A stretch of 64,000 nt of DNA from Biomphalaria glabrata (lineage: Eukaryota > Mollusca > Gastropoda > Planorbidae), in NCBI RefSeq assembly GCF_947242115.1, contig NC_074718.1, positions 45,300,699 to 45,364,698 of the forward strand, read 5' to 3'. Below the pieces are notes generated by a model. The model had not been told where the DNA came from, made no database searches, and saw only the letters and a list, made by a program, of their open reading frames with translations. Below are positions 24,301 to 37,089 of this stretch, in pieces. How positions within the stretch are numbered: position 1 is the first letter of the stretch; each line of letters opens with the position of its first letter. A program made the translations under genes and the position numbers.

Positions 24301-27300
24301 AACTTGAAGTCAACATTCTATTCAGATTGGTTTGTGCTTTGACTAAACTAATCCTTAATCGACATGCTTGAGATTTTTGAGATTTTAACTAAGAGTTTAT
24401 AACACAAAAAAAATAAATAAAAAGATGTTTCTTGTTAATATATTAGCAAAAATTTTCTCCAAGTAATTTTCAGGCAATTATTTTGTGGACCACATTTCTT
24501 ATTAAATCATCTTTTAAGAAGTTGTGCCTCTGAAAACATGTTTTATGTTTTGGATACTAGATCATCAGCCAATAATAGAATATCCATCCTCTGTTTGGGA
24601 CCCCTCAACTCAAGAAAACTTTAAGAAACTGGAACAGACACAATATAGAGCAGTGAGATTCATAACAAACGAATATTCACATTTGACTAGAGTAACACCT
24701 TTAGTAAAATCACTAAATTTAGAAAGCCTTCAGGACAGGACAGGAGACTCAAAAGTAAAGTGGCAATTATACATAAAACACTGAACCATAATCTTCAAAT
24801 AGAAAAACAAAATTTAATAAAATACTCAGAAAGACACAAAGATAAAGGCACATTCCTCATCCCATATGCTAGGACAAATTTGTACAAATACTCCTTCTTC
24901 CCTAGTGCTATTAGAGCATGGAATGGGTTGCCTGAGCTAGCCAGGAAAACCAGTGACTTGGCAAAATTTAAGTCATTGGTTAACATGCATTACTGAATGC
25001 ATGACGCTTAGGGCGTAATCATCTTCTTTTTTGAAGTAACATCTGTATTATATAATATAAGATCATCACTTTTTTTTGGGGGGGGGGGGGGGGGGGGCTG
25101 CGGGCTGCAAATGTTTTTACTAACCTTGTGTATGAATGTTTGTCTCCAGATTCTGAAAGGCCATGATGACCATGTTATCACATGCCTCGAGTTTTGTGGC
25201 AATCGTGTAGTCAGTGGTTCTGATGACAACACCCTTAAAGTCTGGTCAGTCACCTCGGGAAAGGTAACAGTTTCACTCGATTGAGCTTTTTTGAATGGAT
25301 TGGATTATGGGGAGGAATTGTTCAGTAGTCATTACATTTGTCTGTTTGCTTGTAAATGTTAATCTTGTGTCCATAATTTCTAGTGCCTGCGAACTCTGAT
25401 TGGTCATACTGGAGGTGTGTGGTCATCTCAGATGTCTGGTACAGTAGTTATAAGTGGCTCCACTGACCGGACATTAAAAGTTTGGAATGCTGAGACGGGT
25501 CAGTGTCGACACACTCTGTATGGACATTCCTCTACGGTCAGGTGTATGTCCTTGTACAATAACCAGTAAGTCTTGATTGGACTAACCTTAGTACATAGAA
25601 CTGGCTGTAATTAATAGTGTATTGAGGGTATAAACTTAGGTTGGCCCGGAGGTTAGGTTGGAGGTCACACAGATCAATCAAATAGCCTACACAGCTACAG
25701 TTCCACCCCCAACAACTCTGCTCTAGGTCACTAGATGGTTTCTTAACTCTTTCTGTTTTTTGTATTTTTTTCCCACATTCTGACGGAATTCTTCATTTTT
25801 TTCATTACTATTTCACTACCCTGTTATGATTTAGTTTTAATAGCTTTCTCGTTTTCTATATGAAAATGTTTTAGTTGGTATAGAATTAAAGGGGAATGCA
25901 TGCTGTTTTTATAGAACACCAATTAAAGTGTATACAATTAAACATTAAATTTAATGAGGTCAAATCAACAAAGATATTGTCAATTAGGAGAGATAGAGTT
26001 AACCTTTTCTTTTTAAATTGATTAGACTTTCCATTCTGTTATTTAAAGTTTTCATTTCCTTTTAGGCTTTGGATTAGACCTTTCATTTCTTTTTAGGCTT
26101 TGGATTAGACCTTTCATTTCTTTTTAGGCTTTTGATTAGACCTTTCATTTCTTTTTATGCTTTTGATTAGACCTTTCATTTCTTTTTAGGCTTTTGATTA
26201 GACCTTTCATTTCTTTTTAGGCTTTTGATTAGACCTTTCATTTCCTTTTAGGCTTTTGATTAGACCTTTCATTTCCTTTTAGGCTTTTGATTAGACCTTT
26301 CATTTCTTTTTAGGCTTTTGATTAGACCTTTCATTTCTTTTTAGGCTTTTGATTAGACCTTTCATTTCTTTTTAGGCTTTTGATTAGACCTTTCATTTCC
26401 TTTTAGGCTTTTGATTAGACCTTTCATTTCTTTTTAGGCTTTTGATTAGACCTTTCATTTCTTTTTAGGCTTTTGATTAGACCTTTCATTTCCTTTTAGG
26501 CTTTTGATTAGACCTTTCATTTCCTTTTAGGCTTTTGATTAGACCTTTCATTTCCTTTTAGGCTTTTGATTAGACCTTTCATTTCCTTTTAGGCTTTTGA
26601 TTAGACCTTTCATTTCCTTTTAGGCTTTTGATTAGACCTTTCATTTCCTTTTAGGCTTTTGATTAGACCTTTCATTTCTTTTTAGGCTTTTGATTAGACC
26701 TTTCATTTCTTTTTAGGCTTTTGATTAGACCTTTCATTTCCTTTTAGGCTTTTGATTAGACCTTTCATTTCTTTTTAGGCTTTTGATTAGACCTTTCATT
26801 TCTTTTTAGGCTTTTGATTAGACCTTTCATTTCCTTTTAGGCTTTTGATTAGACCTTTCATTTCTTTTTAGGCTTTTGATTAGACCTTTCATTTCTTTTT
26901 AGGCTTTTGATTAGACCTTTCATTTCCTTTTAGGCTTTTGATTAGACCTTTCATTTCCTTTTAGGCTTTTGATTAGACCTTTCATTTCCTTTTAGGCTTT
27001 TGATTAGACCTTTCATTTCCTAGTAACCCTTCCACTCCCTTTTTTTTTTCATATGTTTAAAATTGCTTGCTGCCATACTTAAATATTCTATTGTTACTCC
27101 ATCCAGTTCTCATTATTAGTATTATCATTCTTATTATTAATCATTATTTAAATATCTCCATTGGTTAAATTATCTATATTGTTTTCATTTTTCTGTTTGC
27201 TTTCTAATGTAAGCTCTGACTTTTTAACTATTCACAGGGTTGTCAGTGGCTCTAGAGACGCAACGCTGAGAGTGTGGGACATTGATACAGGCGTTTGTAA

Positions 27301-29180
27301 ACATATTCTCATGGGCCATGTGGCCGCTGTAAGATGTGTTCACTATGATGGTAAACGTGTGGTCAGTGGTGCCTATGACTACACAGTCCGTGTCTGGGAT
27401 CCAGAGACCGAGACCTGTCTACATACTTTACAAGGACATTCCAATCGAGTTTATTCCCTACAGGTAAATAGAACGACACTGGTTTCACCTTGATTCCTCT
27501 TCAGGAGCTTTACATTAAGTGAAATTTGTTTTTGAGATTACTGTTAAAATCTAAAATGTGCTTGTTGCAAATGTGTGATGACTTTATTGACTTTATTTTA
27601 TTGCCAAAAAAACAAACACTTAGCTAGCAAACTGCCAATCTCAAGAAACCTGCCATTATTAATTCAGAGTTTTAGGATATCTTTTTAAAGTTGAGCTCAT
27701 CCATAAACTGGTTACTTTACTTTTTTTTTTTTTTGTGAGGAATTAAAGATTGTAGATGATAGTCACAAAAAAATATGTACACTTGACAAAAATCCCTAAA
27801 CTATTTTAATGCTATATATATATATATCAAGATAAGTGAATTTCATTTCTTAATTTTATTTTCTATATTATTTTGCTTGTTAAGTTACACATTATTTATT
27901 GAATGCTATATATATATATCAAGATAAGTGAATTTCATTTCTTAATTTTAATTTCTATATTATTTTGCTTGTGAAGTTACACATTATTTATTGAAGTGAA
28001 ATATTTGTTAATAGCTTATGAAGTATCGTAGGGTTGTCAAGTATAGACTGTCTTAAGTTCTTATTGATGATTCTTAGCTCTGGTTTCAATAGGACCTAAA
28101 ATGGTTTCTTTCTTGTAGTTTGATGGTGTCCATGTTGTGAGTGGATCACTGGATACATCTATACGCGTTTGGGATGTGGAGTCTGGCAATTGTCTGCACA
28201 CTCTCATTGGTCATCAATCTCTGACCTCTGGCCTGGAGTTAAAAAACAATATTTTAGTTTCTGGTAACGCAGACTCAACAGTCAAAGTTTGGGACATCAC
28301 AACAGGGCAATGTCTACAGACTTTACAAGGTTTGGACATATTATTTTTTTGCTGTACTGCATTGTTATTTGGACTACTTAAAATGCCATGTAAATATTAA
28401 AAGATGTTAGTTGTAAAAAGATTCGGTTTAATGCATAGAGCTGAAAAGGTCTAAGAACTAATGCCATTATGACAAAATTTAAAAGTTAAAAAGTAAGGCA
28501 TAGAAAAAAAAATATTTTGAAGCTTGTGCTGTATGGGTTTTAATTTTTTGTTTATTGGAATTTATTATTTATCAATGAAATTTATTATTTATCAATGAAA
28601 TGTTCACTTTTAGTATATGATAAGAATAGTACACCCTGGAATAAAAAAATTTTTTGTGTTGTTAAATGTACAAATTGTATATATGATACACAAGTCTTCA
28701 AGTCTTCTAACCTATGTATCACTGTACATGTCTTCCAAGTCTTCTAACCTATGTATCACTGTACATGTCTTCAAGTCTTTTTAACCTTTATCACTGTCTT
28801 ATTTATCTTCAATGTTTTTCACATATATGTAACCTTGGCATTTCGTCTTCTCCTTAGGTCCAAACAAACACCAGAGTGCTGTCACTTGTCTACAGTTTAG
28901 TCAAAAATTTGTGATCACATCGTCTGATGATGGCACGGTCAAGATTTGGGACCTTAAAACAGGAGAATTTCTCCGAAACCTCGTGACTTTGGGCAGCGGT
29001 GGCAGTGGGGGCGTTGTATGGCGGCTGCGGTGCTCAAACACTCGACTGGTGTGTGCTGTGGGCAGCAGGAATGGCACTGAAGAAACCAAGTTGATGGTGT
29101 TGGACTTTGATGTCGAAGATAAAGACCGAAAATTTTATGGAGAACAACAGGTAGAGAGGAGACAATCCAATGGCTTATAA
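20962..29180 (+). CDS. FBXW7: F-box/WD40 protein 7 (FBXW7/Ago/Sel-10) with N-terminal HhH domain, 12 exons
   Basis: Substrate receptor of an SCF ubiquitin ligase that binds phosphodegrons (cyclin E, Notch, Myc in other animals). Exons: 20962-21066, 21205-21341, 21786-22422, 22543-22625, 23078-23204, 23322-23456, 23990-24247, 25150-25263, 25384-25565, 27238-27463, 28119-28329, 28858-29180. All are GT-AG and phase-consistent, giving 845 residues. Residues 1-80 form a ComEA-type double helix-hairpin-helix. Residues 81-293 are acidic and disordered, with no Met. A basic KRKSE/GKKLR patch, probably nuclear localisation, follows at about 295-320. The dimerisation segment is about 350-400 ([20 protein letters not shown]), the F-box about 400-447 ([20 protein letters not shown]), and the eight-bladed WD40 about 495-835. 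The three phosphodegron-binding arginines (human 465, 479, 505) are present as R585, R599 and R625. The extreme C-terminus is longer than human. The F-box-WD40 part is certain; the HhH start is the unusual element. Confidence 0.95.
22725..22825. repeat. 50-bp tandem duplication in FBXW7 intron 4
   Basis: Two copies share 'caacctcaaacttgt' and 'caacgaacctaaacctttaa', with a third, decayed part. Confidence 0.7.
24557..25060 (+). mobile_element. LINE 3' fragment in FBXW7 intron 7
   Basis: It encodes [60 protein letters not shown] and [19 protein letters not shown], then a stop. This is the conserved end of a CR1/Jockey-type reverse-transcriptase ORF, broken by a 5-bp duplication-type frame change near 24735. 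The 3' end has the 'cttcttttttgaag' hairpin. Confidence 0.85.
25078..25097 (+). repeat. G20 homopolymer just before an FBXW7 3' splice site
   Basis: Twenty consecutive G follow a T8 run, directly after the LINE tail and 52 bp upstream of the exon 8 acceptor (25149). Confidence 0.85.
26049..27021 (+). repeat. 31-bp minisatellite in FBXW7 intron 9, about 31 copies, each with a 3' splice-site motif
   Basis: The unit is 'gcttttgattagac' plus 'ctttcatttctttttag', with T/C variation in the pyrimidine tract. In the sense strand of FBXW7, every unit is a pyrimidine tract followed by AG|G. The genuine exon 10 acceptor (ctattcacag, 27237) lies about 215 bp downstream of the array. Confidence 0.9.
27811..27993. 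repeat. 91-bp tandem duplication in FBXW7 intron 10
   Basis: Two copies of (TA)n 'tcaagataagtgaatttc' ... 'ttacacattatttattgaa', nearly identical. Confidence 0.8.
28688..28795. repeat. 43-bp tandem repeat, about 2.5 copies, FBXW7 intron 11
   Basis: The unit holds 'tcttctaacctatgtatcac' and 'tgtacatgtcttc'. Confidence 0.75.
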
Positions 29181-32100
29181 AAAAAAAAGTATTAGCATCT
29201 CGTGGTTAGAGTCATTTTCCACTTCATTTCATGGTGATAGACATTCACTACATACTGAGCTCCACCATAATCAAAGAACATTTATTTTATATCATTTGTT
29301 TGATTTCTGGGTTTTGTTAAGTATTTTTTTAACAGGTGATCTTTTACCAAAATAACTTGTAGTTGACATTTCTGTTCACCATCTGGTGTTTGTATTGAAC
29401 TGCATCTAAGGTCAAGGTGACAGAAGTAAATCTTCAGTTGTAAATATAAATATAAAATTTTATTTTATGCTATTGAAGATTAATTCCATGTTTCACGTGA
29501 ACAGAATTTTCTTTTGATTGAACTGGCCATTTCAATGCTGTGTTTACTTCTCTTGTTATTTCTGTACTCAGCAGAAATGAAGACTTCCTTCGCTACTTAG
29601 AAAAATGTCAAATTGAAGTGCTAAAACATATTTGTTTCATTTCTTTCTTAGCAAGTTTTAAAAGAGTTGGAGACATTGAATTTTTTTTTTTCAAGAAAGT
29701 TTTTTTTTTTTTTTTTTTTTTAGTAACTTTAATTCTGAAAGACGGATTCATGTTTTGAAATAACTTAGAAGCAGAGATATAAAAGTGAAAATGTTAAACC
29801 TTGAGCTCAGTGAATACAAAGAGTTGCTTTGACTTAAGCCAGATCACTCTGTGCTCCCATGAAGAGAAAATAATGGACAGATAATAGATCCATTTTATCA
29901 TTGACATGGTCTAGTCTGTGCCATTGTGACACAAAACTTTGCTAGTGGAACATATTGTTGGAAGTTTCCCTTGCACTGGAGAAATTTAACTCTATTCTAG
30001 TGAGATTGTGTTTCTCTTGTAGGGCTGTTGGCTCGCTGACCTAGTTTAGTGCTGTCTCCTAGTGGTCAGTGTCATGGTGGTAGAGGTCAGTCTCTGGTCT
30101 AGTTGTTTTTATAATGAATTTCATGAGTTCACATTTTCATTAAACAAAAGACCAAACAATTATTTGTTGTTGTTGGCATCAAAGAGTGACTTGCAGGGGA
30201 GGCTACCCAGAACTCAAGTATTGAGGTTGTTACAAGACTTGTACTCAGACATTATTGTGATAGGAAGTTTACTTTGGGGGAAAATACCCAAGCTGGGTTT
30301 TTTTTATTATTATTATTATTGAAAGCATTTGTTTGTATGTACTCTACTGAACCTCTATAAAGAGTCTGTGTGAAAGAGACTTTGTTCATAATGTACATAA
30401 GATGAGAGCATTCCTTGGGATATTTCTGCCTGTATGTTTGGGTTTTCAAGTGTTACCAATATCTTCATTCTGTCTTCACACACACATTTCCCTCTTTACA
30501 GACAGACTGGCTGTTTGTTTGGTATAATTGTTTTGTTGTTTTTTTTACAGTATTTTATAACATTTATCTAATCCTATATTTGTATACAACACAGTTAAAT
30601 ACAGAAGCTGGTTTGGTGCCGGGTAGTTATTATCTTAGGTCTGGCTGTGAGTGAATGCTGTACAAAATGTGTATTTACTTGTTCAACGCTCCGAGATGTC
30701 TCCATTATTTCAAAAATGAACGAATTTTCATCTTGCGAAAGAAAGTAAGCTTTGAACGTAAAAATTGGATTCATAAAGATTCTCAAGCAAACAGGGCTCA
30801 AGCAGTGAAAGCTATGATTCGCAAAACAAACGCTTACAAGTTGACCCAGTCCAAGTCCACGATTAGTGAGCTGTAACATTTGACCTTTGTTTTATGTTTG
30901 AATATCTACTGAAATTAGAAACTGTATTTATTTTACCATTTTGAATTATTGTAATTAAAAAAAATATATAATAAATTTCCAAAATAGTTTACCAATGTGA
31001 CATTGTGCTACTAACTACGTGTATATTAAATTTTTTTTCTTTGACCTATTCCGTTGAGAAATTATTTTTTTTGGCCAGTTACTGTCCCTAGTCCTCACAA
31101 TATTTGATGAGTCTCACATCACATCTATGTTTGAATTGGTTTGTTGTTTAGGTTTGTAGAGTTTGTGTGTGCTATAAAGTATGTTGGTTGAGTCTTATAT
31201 AACTCCACTATGTTTGAATTGGTTTGTGTCAGTGTGCTATGAAGTGTGTTTGTGTTGTGTGTATGTAGTTTTAGAGACGCCTGTACATTTACTCCAAACA
31301 AACTGTCAATGTTTCCATTGTTCCAGTTAATCAACTACTCACTGAGTGTAAATAGCTATCCCATAATTTAGTGATTGTATGGAACCATATTTCTGATAGT
31401 CTAAGGAACCAAAAAGAAAATTTTTTCTTTTTATTCTGATTTTGTTTCATTTCTGTCTGACATTGTTTTGATTCTAGAACAGCATTGAGGTCAATCAGAA
31501 AGCTGTCAAGTTTGTGTCAGATTTCTTGTATTATACAAGCACTTTGGTATTATTTTATGAAGCCAGGGGAAATTTTTGTCTTTTTTTTTTTTTTGTTGTT
31601 TAATCTGTGTCACATGAGCATTATTTGTCTTGGTTGAATGTTTAATGAATGACTTTGACTTGATGAGTGACTGACTTTTGATGACATCATGAAACTGCTG
31701 AATGGTTTGTAGAAATGTTTGTATGTTATACCAAGTTTGTATGTCACATCATCATCACGCTCTACTGTCACAGTGTCACGGTGGCCTGAAGATTTTCAAT
31801 GAACCAGAACCAGTGCTGTCATGAGTTATTTAAATGTTACAGAGATGTCACAATTCATTCTCACAATGTCATGCACTCAATGTGTCAAACAGTATGAAAT
31901 TTGTAAATTGATAACTCTCAACACTTACTGGTCAATCTTTCATTAAAGATTTGTTGTGACCACAAATTGGTTCCGTTTTGAACTTAAATGGTCCATTTGT
32001 GACCAGAAATTGGTCCATTTGTGACCTTACATGGGTCCAGTTGCGACCAGACATTGTCCAATTGTACTTGGCCATGTGACAAAAGTCAATTTACTGTATG

Positions 32101-32351
32101 GCAAAATCATCTTGTGACATCTTGTTGATTTGTTCTCTATGTGTACTCAACCAAATGGCAGACTGTAGTATTCCAAATGATTTCATTTATTTTGTCATCA
32201 AGTCAGACTCTCCTTTGGAGAAACAACTTTAATTTGACCTTTGACCTTGTAGAATGTTTGAAGCAAAAGAAATTGTATAAACCGACTATTTGAGTTTTTT
32301 ATTTTTGTGAATACAAATTATATTGAATTGTATTTTAAACTAAGTAATAAA
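29181..32351 (+). other. Probable long 3'UTR of FBXW7
   Basis: No convincing new frame follows the stop. Candidate poly(A) signals are AATAAA at 30970-30975 and 32346-32351. Low-complexity T runs and a short duplicated 'tgtttgaattggtttgt' (31130 and 31211) are present. FBXW7 genes usually have long 3'UTRs; the exact end is inferred. Confidence 0.5.
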
Positions 32352-32639
32352 TCAATACATGACTAATGGCAAACACCTGTGTGAGTTTGATTTGTTACTG
32401 CCCCTGACTGCTATAATTAGGCCAAGGCTATTGTATGTTTGTCATGAAGAAGTTTGCAGAGTGTTCTGCTTCCTGCTGGCCAGTTTAATTCTGCCTGTCA
32501 GGATACTAGGATAGTGAAGGGACAAAAGAGAACTTACTAACGAAGCAGAGCTATTGAAGGGAGTCCAATGGAACAAGCAATGATCCTAGAAAATGTGTCA
32601 CGCTGAGAAGTGCTAGGGAAGACTTTGGCAACTACTCAA

Positions 32640-32860
32640 GGATTATTATTATTGTTATCTTATTAACGTTTGACGCTATACACAACAGAAGCAGACAGAA
32701 GGGTGAAAATGCAACGGCGCCTGGTGATTACATATGCCCAAACTGTGACCTCAGCTGTGTATCAAGGATTGACCTCTTTAGTCACACAAGAAGTTGCAAA
32801 GAGAAGAAGTTATTTCATGAGACGTAAAATGCTACATGTTAAACACACATACTAGATAGT
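32640..32860 (+). mobile_element. LINE C-terminal zinc-finger tail fragment
   Basis: It encodes ICPNCDLSCVSRIDLFSHTR followed by SCK. This is a Cys2-His-Cys finger (C-x2-C ... H-x4-C) found at the end of one LINE family here. Relatives: 37090-37365 (-), 37797-38055 (+), 49995-50500 (+), 55625-55770 (-, decayed). Confidence 0.65.
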
Positions 32861-33475
32861 ATTGGAAGGTATATTAACTTTAAACATAAGAGTTTAAGTG
32901 ACATACAATGCAGATAGAACATTTTTTTTAAAGAAAAGTGAGTTCCCCCCCCCCAGTTTTGTTTTCCATTGAACTTTATTTCCACCGCGGTACTTGCATT
33001 TGATTGGTTCATTGCGTACATTGTTGGACACAGCAGACGACAACACGCTCAACGCTGGTTCTTGGACTTCATGAATAAATAGATTTCCAACATCGTGTCT
33101 CCTCAATGAGAAGTTTAAAAAAGAAGTAGGTCAAGGCTCTTTATTAATATTCGACTTTTGCTTTTTATCTCATCTTGCTTGAGCAAGAAAAAGCTACATC
33201 TATATTATATATTTTAAATAGGTATTAAGAGAGGTGAGGGTTGTTGCACAAATTATTGTTGTTACAGTTTGAATTTGTTTCATGTAAACTTTAAACAAAA
33301 TGTTAGTGCTGATAACTCTAGCAATCTAGATCTATCAATCAACCATCGAGTAGTTCTAGAGAATTTATAAAACGCAAACTTTTAGAATAAACATTGTTGT
33401 TGTTTTCAATATAAGCATACAATATTATTGTGTATATAATATACAATCTCCCACTCGCGCTTAATATTCCTAACT

Positions 33476-33680
33476 ATGGATGGCGTCTTGGTCGTGTGGT
33501 ATGCTTTTTTTAAAAGGTTTTGGATGTGCTCACGGACATGTTGTCTCGATAGTCTGGGGTTCGAACTGCCTGCCGCCATCTCCGCCATCCTCTGGAAGGT
33601 TTGGGCTAGAATGTAATAGGCCCCTAATCTTCAGATCTGAGAGAACATCTGAAACAGATAATACTTACAAATATGAACTT
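33476..33680 (+). mobile_element. SINE family A, divergent copy
   Basis: It begins 'gatggcgtcttggtcgtgtgg' and keeps the region corresponding to the B box as 'ggggttcgaactgcctgcc'. The '3' body 'tctgagagaacatctgaaac' aligns with the family A tail. Confidence 0.6.
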
Positions 33681-33815
33681 TCAGATTCCTGAGACCATGA
33701 TATCGACATCCTCCCCCACCAACCCCTTAAATTAGAGGCGAGGAGTGCGAAAAGCACAGGATGACATTGACCAATTTTATTTTATTTTTTTTTTGAGGTG
33801 CCATATATAAATAAA

Positions 33816-34076
33816 TGAGGCGCAGTGGCTGAGCGGTAAAGCGCTTGGCTACCGAACCAGGGTTCGAATCCTGGTGAAGACTGGGATTTTTAATTTCAGG
33901 ATCTTGGGGCGCCTCCGAGTCCACCCAGCTCAAATGGGTACCTGACGTTAGTCGGGGAAAAGTAAAGGCGGTTGGTCGTTGTGCTGGCCACATGACACCG
34001 TCGTTAACCGTAGGCCACAGAATCATGACCTTTACACCATCTGCCATATAGACCACTAGGTCTGAAAGGGGAACTA
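33816..34076 (+). mobile_element. SINE family C, well-preserved copy
   Basis: The A box 'tggctgagcggtaaagcgc' and the B box 'gggttcgaatcctgg' are both close to tRNA consensus. The body ends 'ggtctgaaaggggaac'. A minus-strand 109-codon frame over it is only the element read backwards. Confidence 0.85.
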
Positions 34077-34737
34077 TACTTAACTTGTAAATAAATCATT
34101 TTAGTGTGGGAAAAAATGTCATTGATTTTATTTTTCTATGATTGTTTCATTTTTGGTTTTGACACTGTTAGAACCCACACTTGTTATAACGTTACCGACG
34201 TAACAAGCAATTAAACAACAACCTTAAATTCCAGATCTAATGAACATAAAACTTTTGGTTTTGTTGTTGTTGTTGTTTTTTACATAAAATAATAATAAGT
34301 CCGAAGGTTAATGAGGAATGCAGTATTTCCCCTGAATACGTTGCCCCAGCTGTGACCTACATGTTTTGCCACGTCTCGCGCAGGCTTAACTATTGTCCGC
34401 GGTGGTTTATTTATATTTTCCTTTCGCCTCTTACGTCTGTCCTAGGAAGCAGATTTTCTTTTGGTCTCAAATGTGTATCCCGCGGCCTTTGTAAGTGACC
34501 TCCACGCAGCTGTCTCGTTTTGCAGCCGCCTGCAACCAGGTGCTCTCTTTTTAAGTCAGTAAAGCCAGTTGGCGCCTAAGCTGGTCTATACCGATGATAA
34601 ACATAGAATAGAAAACATACAAAACAGAGTTATCATTCTTGACATAATATAAATGAACATTATAATATGACGAAAACATTTTGCACCTAAAAGGATGCGC
34701 CAAAACCTTCTGTTTCGCCACATTATGCCACAGTAAT

Positions 34738-36322
34738 ACGTAGATTTCTTCTTCGTAGAGTTATTGTAGTGCATACATTTCTTTTAAGCACACGTAGAGT
34801 TATTGTAGTGCATAGATTTCTTCAAGCGCACGTAGAGTTATTGTAGTGCATAGATTTCTTCAGGCACACGTAGAGTTATTGTAGTGCATAGATTTCTTTA
34901 AGAACACGTAGAGTTATTGTAGTGCATAGATTTCTTTTAAGCACACGTAGAGTTATTGTAGTGCATAGATTTCTTTTAAGCACAAGTAGAGTTATTGTAG
35001 TGCATAGATTTCTTTTAAGCACACGTAGAGTTATTGTAGTGCATAGATTTCTTTTAAGCACAAGTAGAGTTATTGTAGTGCATAGATTTCTTTAAGAACA
35101 CGTAGAGTCATTGTAGTGCATAGATTTCTTTTAAGCACACGTAGAGTTATTGTAGTGCATAGATTTCTTCAAGCACAAGTAGAGTTATTGTAGTGCATAG
35201 ATTTCTTTAAGAACACGTAGAGTTATTGTAGTGCATAGATTTCTTTTAAGCACACGTAGAGTTATTGTAGTGCATAGATTTCTACAGGCACACGTAGAGT
35301 TATTGTAGTGCATAGATTTCTTTAAGAACACGTAGAGTTATTGTAGTGCATAGATTTCTTCAAGCATACGTAGAGCTAATGTAGTGCATAGATTTCTTCA
35401 AGCGCACGTAGAGCTAATGTAGTGCATAGATTTCTTCAAGCGCACGTAGAGCTAATGTAGTGCATAGATTTCTTCAAGCGCACGTAGAGCTAATGTAGTG
35501 CATAGATTTCTTCAAGCGCACGTAGAGCTAATGTAGTGCATAGATTTCTTCAAGCGCACGTAGAGCTAATGTAGTGCATAGATTTCTTCAAGCGCACGTA
35601 GAGCTAATGTAGTGCATAGATTTCTTCAAGCACACGTAGAGTTAATGTAATGCATAGATTTCTGCAAGCGCACGTAGAGCTAATGTAGTGCATAGATTTC
35701 TTCAAGCATACATAGAGCTAATGTAGTGCATAGATTTCTTCAGGCACACGTAGAGTTAATGTAGTGCATAGATTTCTTCAAGCGCACGTAGAGCTAATGT
35801 AGTGCATAGATTTCTTCAAGCACACGTAGAGCTAATGTAGTGCATAGATTTCTTCAAGCACACGTAGAGTTAATGTAATGCATAGATTTCTTCAAGCGCA
35901 CGTAGAGCTAATGTAGTGCATAGATTTCTTCAAGCATACATAGAGCTAATGTAGTGCATAGATTTCTTCAGGCACACGTAGAGCTAATGTAGTGCATAGA
36001 TTTCTTCAAACACACGTAGAGCTATTGTAGTGCATAGATTTCTTCAGGCACACGTAGATCTAATGTAGTGCATAGATTTCTTCCAAGCACATGTAGAGTT
36101 ATTGTAGTGCATAGATTTCTTCTTTCTAGCACAAGTAGAGCTATTGTAGTACATAGATTTCTTCTTTCTAGCACAAGTAGAGCTATTTAGTACATAGATT
36201 TCATCTTTCTAGCACAAGTAGAGCTATTGTAGTACATAGATTTCTTCAAGCACACGTAGAGCTATTGTAGTACATAGATTTCTTCAAGCACACGTAGAGT
36301 TAATGTAGTGCATAGATTTCTT
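34738..36322. repeat. 38-bp minisatellite, about 41 copies
   Basis: The unit 'tgtagtgcatagatttctt' plus 'caagcacacgtagagttat' recurs for 1.58 kb. The left half has 'gagttattg'; the right half mostly 'gagctaatg'; the last units carry a 'ctttctag' insertion. This pattern means blocks spread by local unequal exchange. Confidence 0.9.
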
Positions 36323-37089
36323 TAATGGTGAAAGTAAATTAAAATACTCGTTCTCTTGTCTATTCATAAAAGTATGGTCCTTAAAACTTGGCACTGAGGG
36401 TGGGGAAACAAATCCATTTTTTTTTGTTCTTTTATTCTATTTTACTTTTCTTTCCGGATTGTTAGTTGTCATTAATGGGGAGAATCATTTTAAAAGGTTT
36501 TCGCTTTTTTTTTTTTTTTTTTAATTATATTTTCACCATTTTCCCCGTGTCCCCTTTTGTCTTTCCTAGTAATTAATGGCGCTCTATAGTACACCTGAAT
36601 TAATGACGTCATTACAGTCAATACGGCTGAAGGGTATTGGGTAGTTTATTGAATGCATGTTCTCTGTATCAACTCAGTGGACTATGACCCTATTTAGTTC
36701 ACCTGTCTTTTGTTTCCGATCTTTTATGGCGGTATCGATGCTGCGCCTTAGCAAATACATTGAGGCTTGATGGACAAGCTCTGCATTGAACGAGACTCGA
36801 TTATCCTTCAATAGCATGCAGGAGAGAACCCAAAACCTCGAGGGATGTGGGGAGGTTCCATTGTTCTTCCATTAGATGTAACAGCGAATATCGAAGGAGA
36901 TTTGGGGCCTAGCTCTATTGTCTTGCTTTTAAAAGATGGTATCTAGAACTTAGGTTGGGTCCTTCCATGAAGAGCAAGAATATAAAAAAACGGAAAATTA
37001 AGCAAATTGAGCATACCTTTTTTATATTATATATAATGACGTATATATCTTCTATCAAGCACAAATAGAGTTTTGGAAAAGCGCATATA
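36323..37089. other. Intergenic DNA, no gene seen
   Basis: T-rich runs and one long T tract near 36505-36522. No coding similarity is recognised. Confidence 0.45.

Noticed and set aside
30655-30876. 73-codon plus-strand frame downstream of FBXW7
   Set aside because: It lies in the probable 3'UTR, with no domain or codon bias to support it.
33816-33890. Possible tRNA gene
   Set aside because: The A and B boxes are good, but no acceptor stem pairing is visible and the sequence continues into the shared SINE body.
33727-34056. 109-codon minus-strand frame
   Set aside because: A family C SINE read backwards; similar shadows occur over the family A copies (3460-3861, 53715-53996, 61049-61367).
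34876-35061. Repetitive minus-strand frame (LKRNLCTTITLRV repeats)
   Set aside because: Translation of the 38-bp minisatellite; the period is not a multiple of three, so the frame does not persist.
34738-36322. Possible CRISPR-like array
   Set aside because: Units are contiguous without unique spacers, and the context is a eukaryotic genome; it is a minisatellite.
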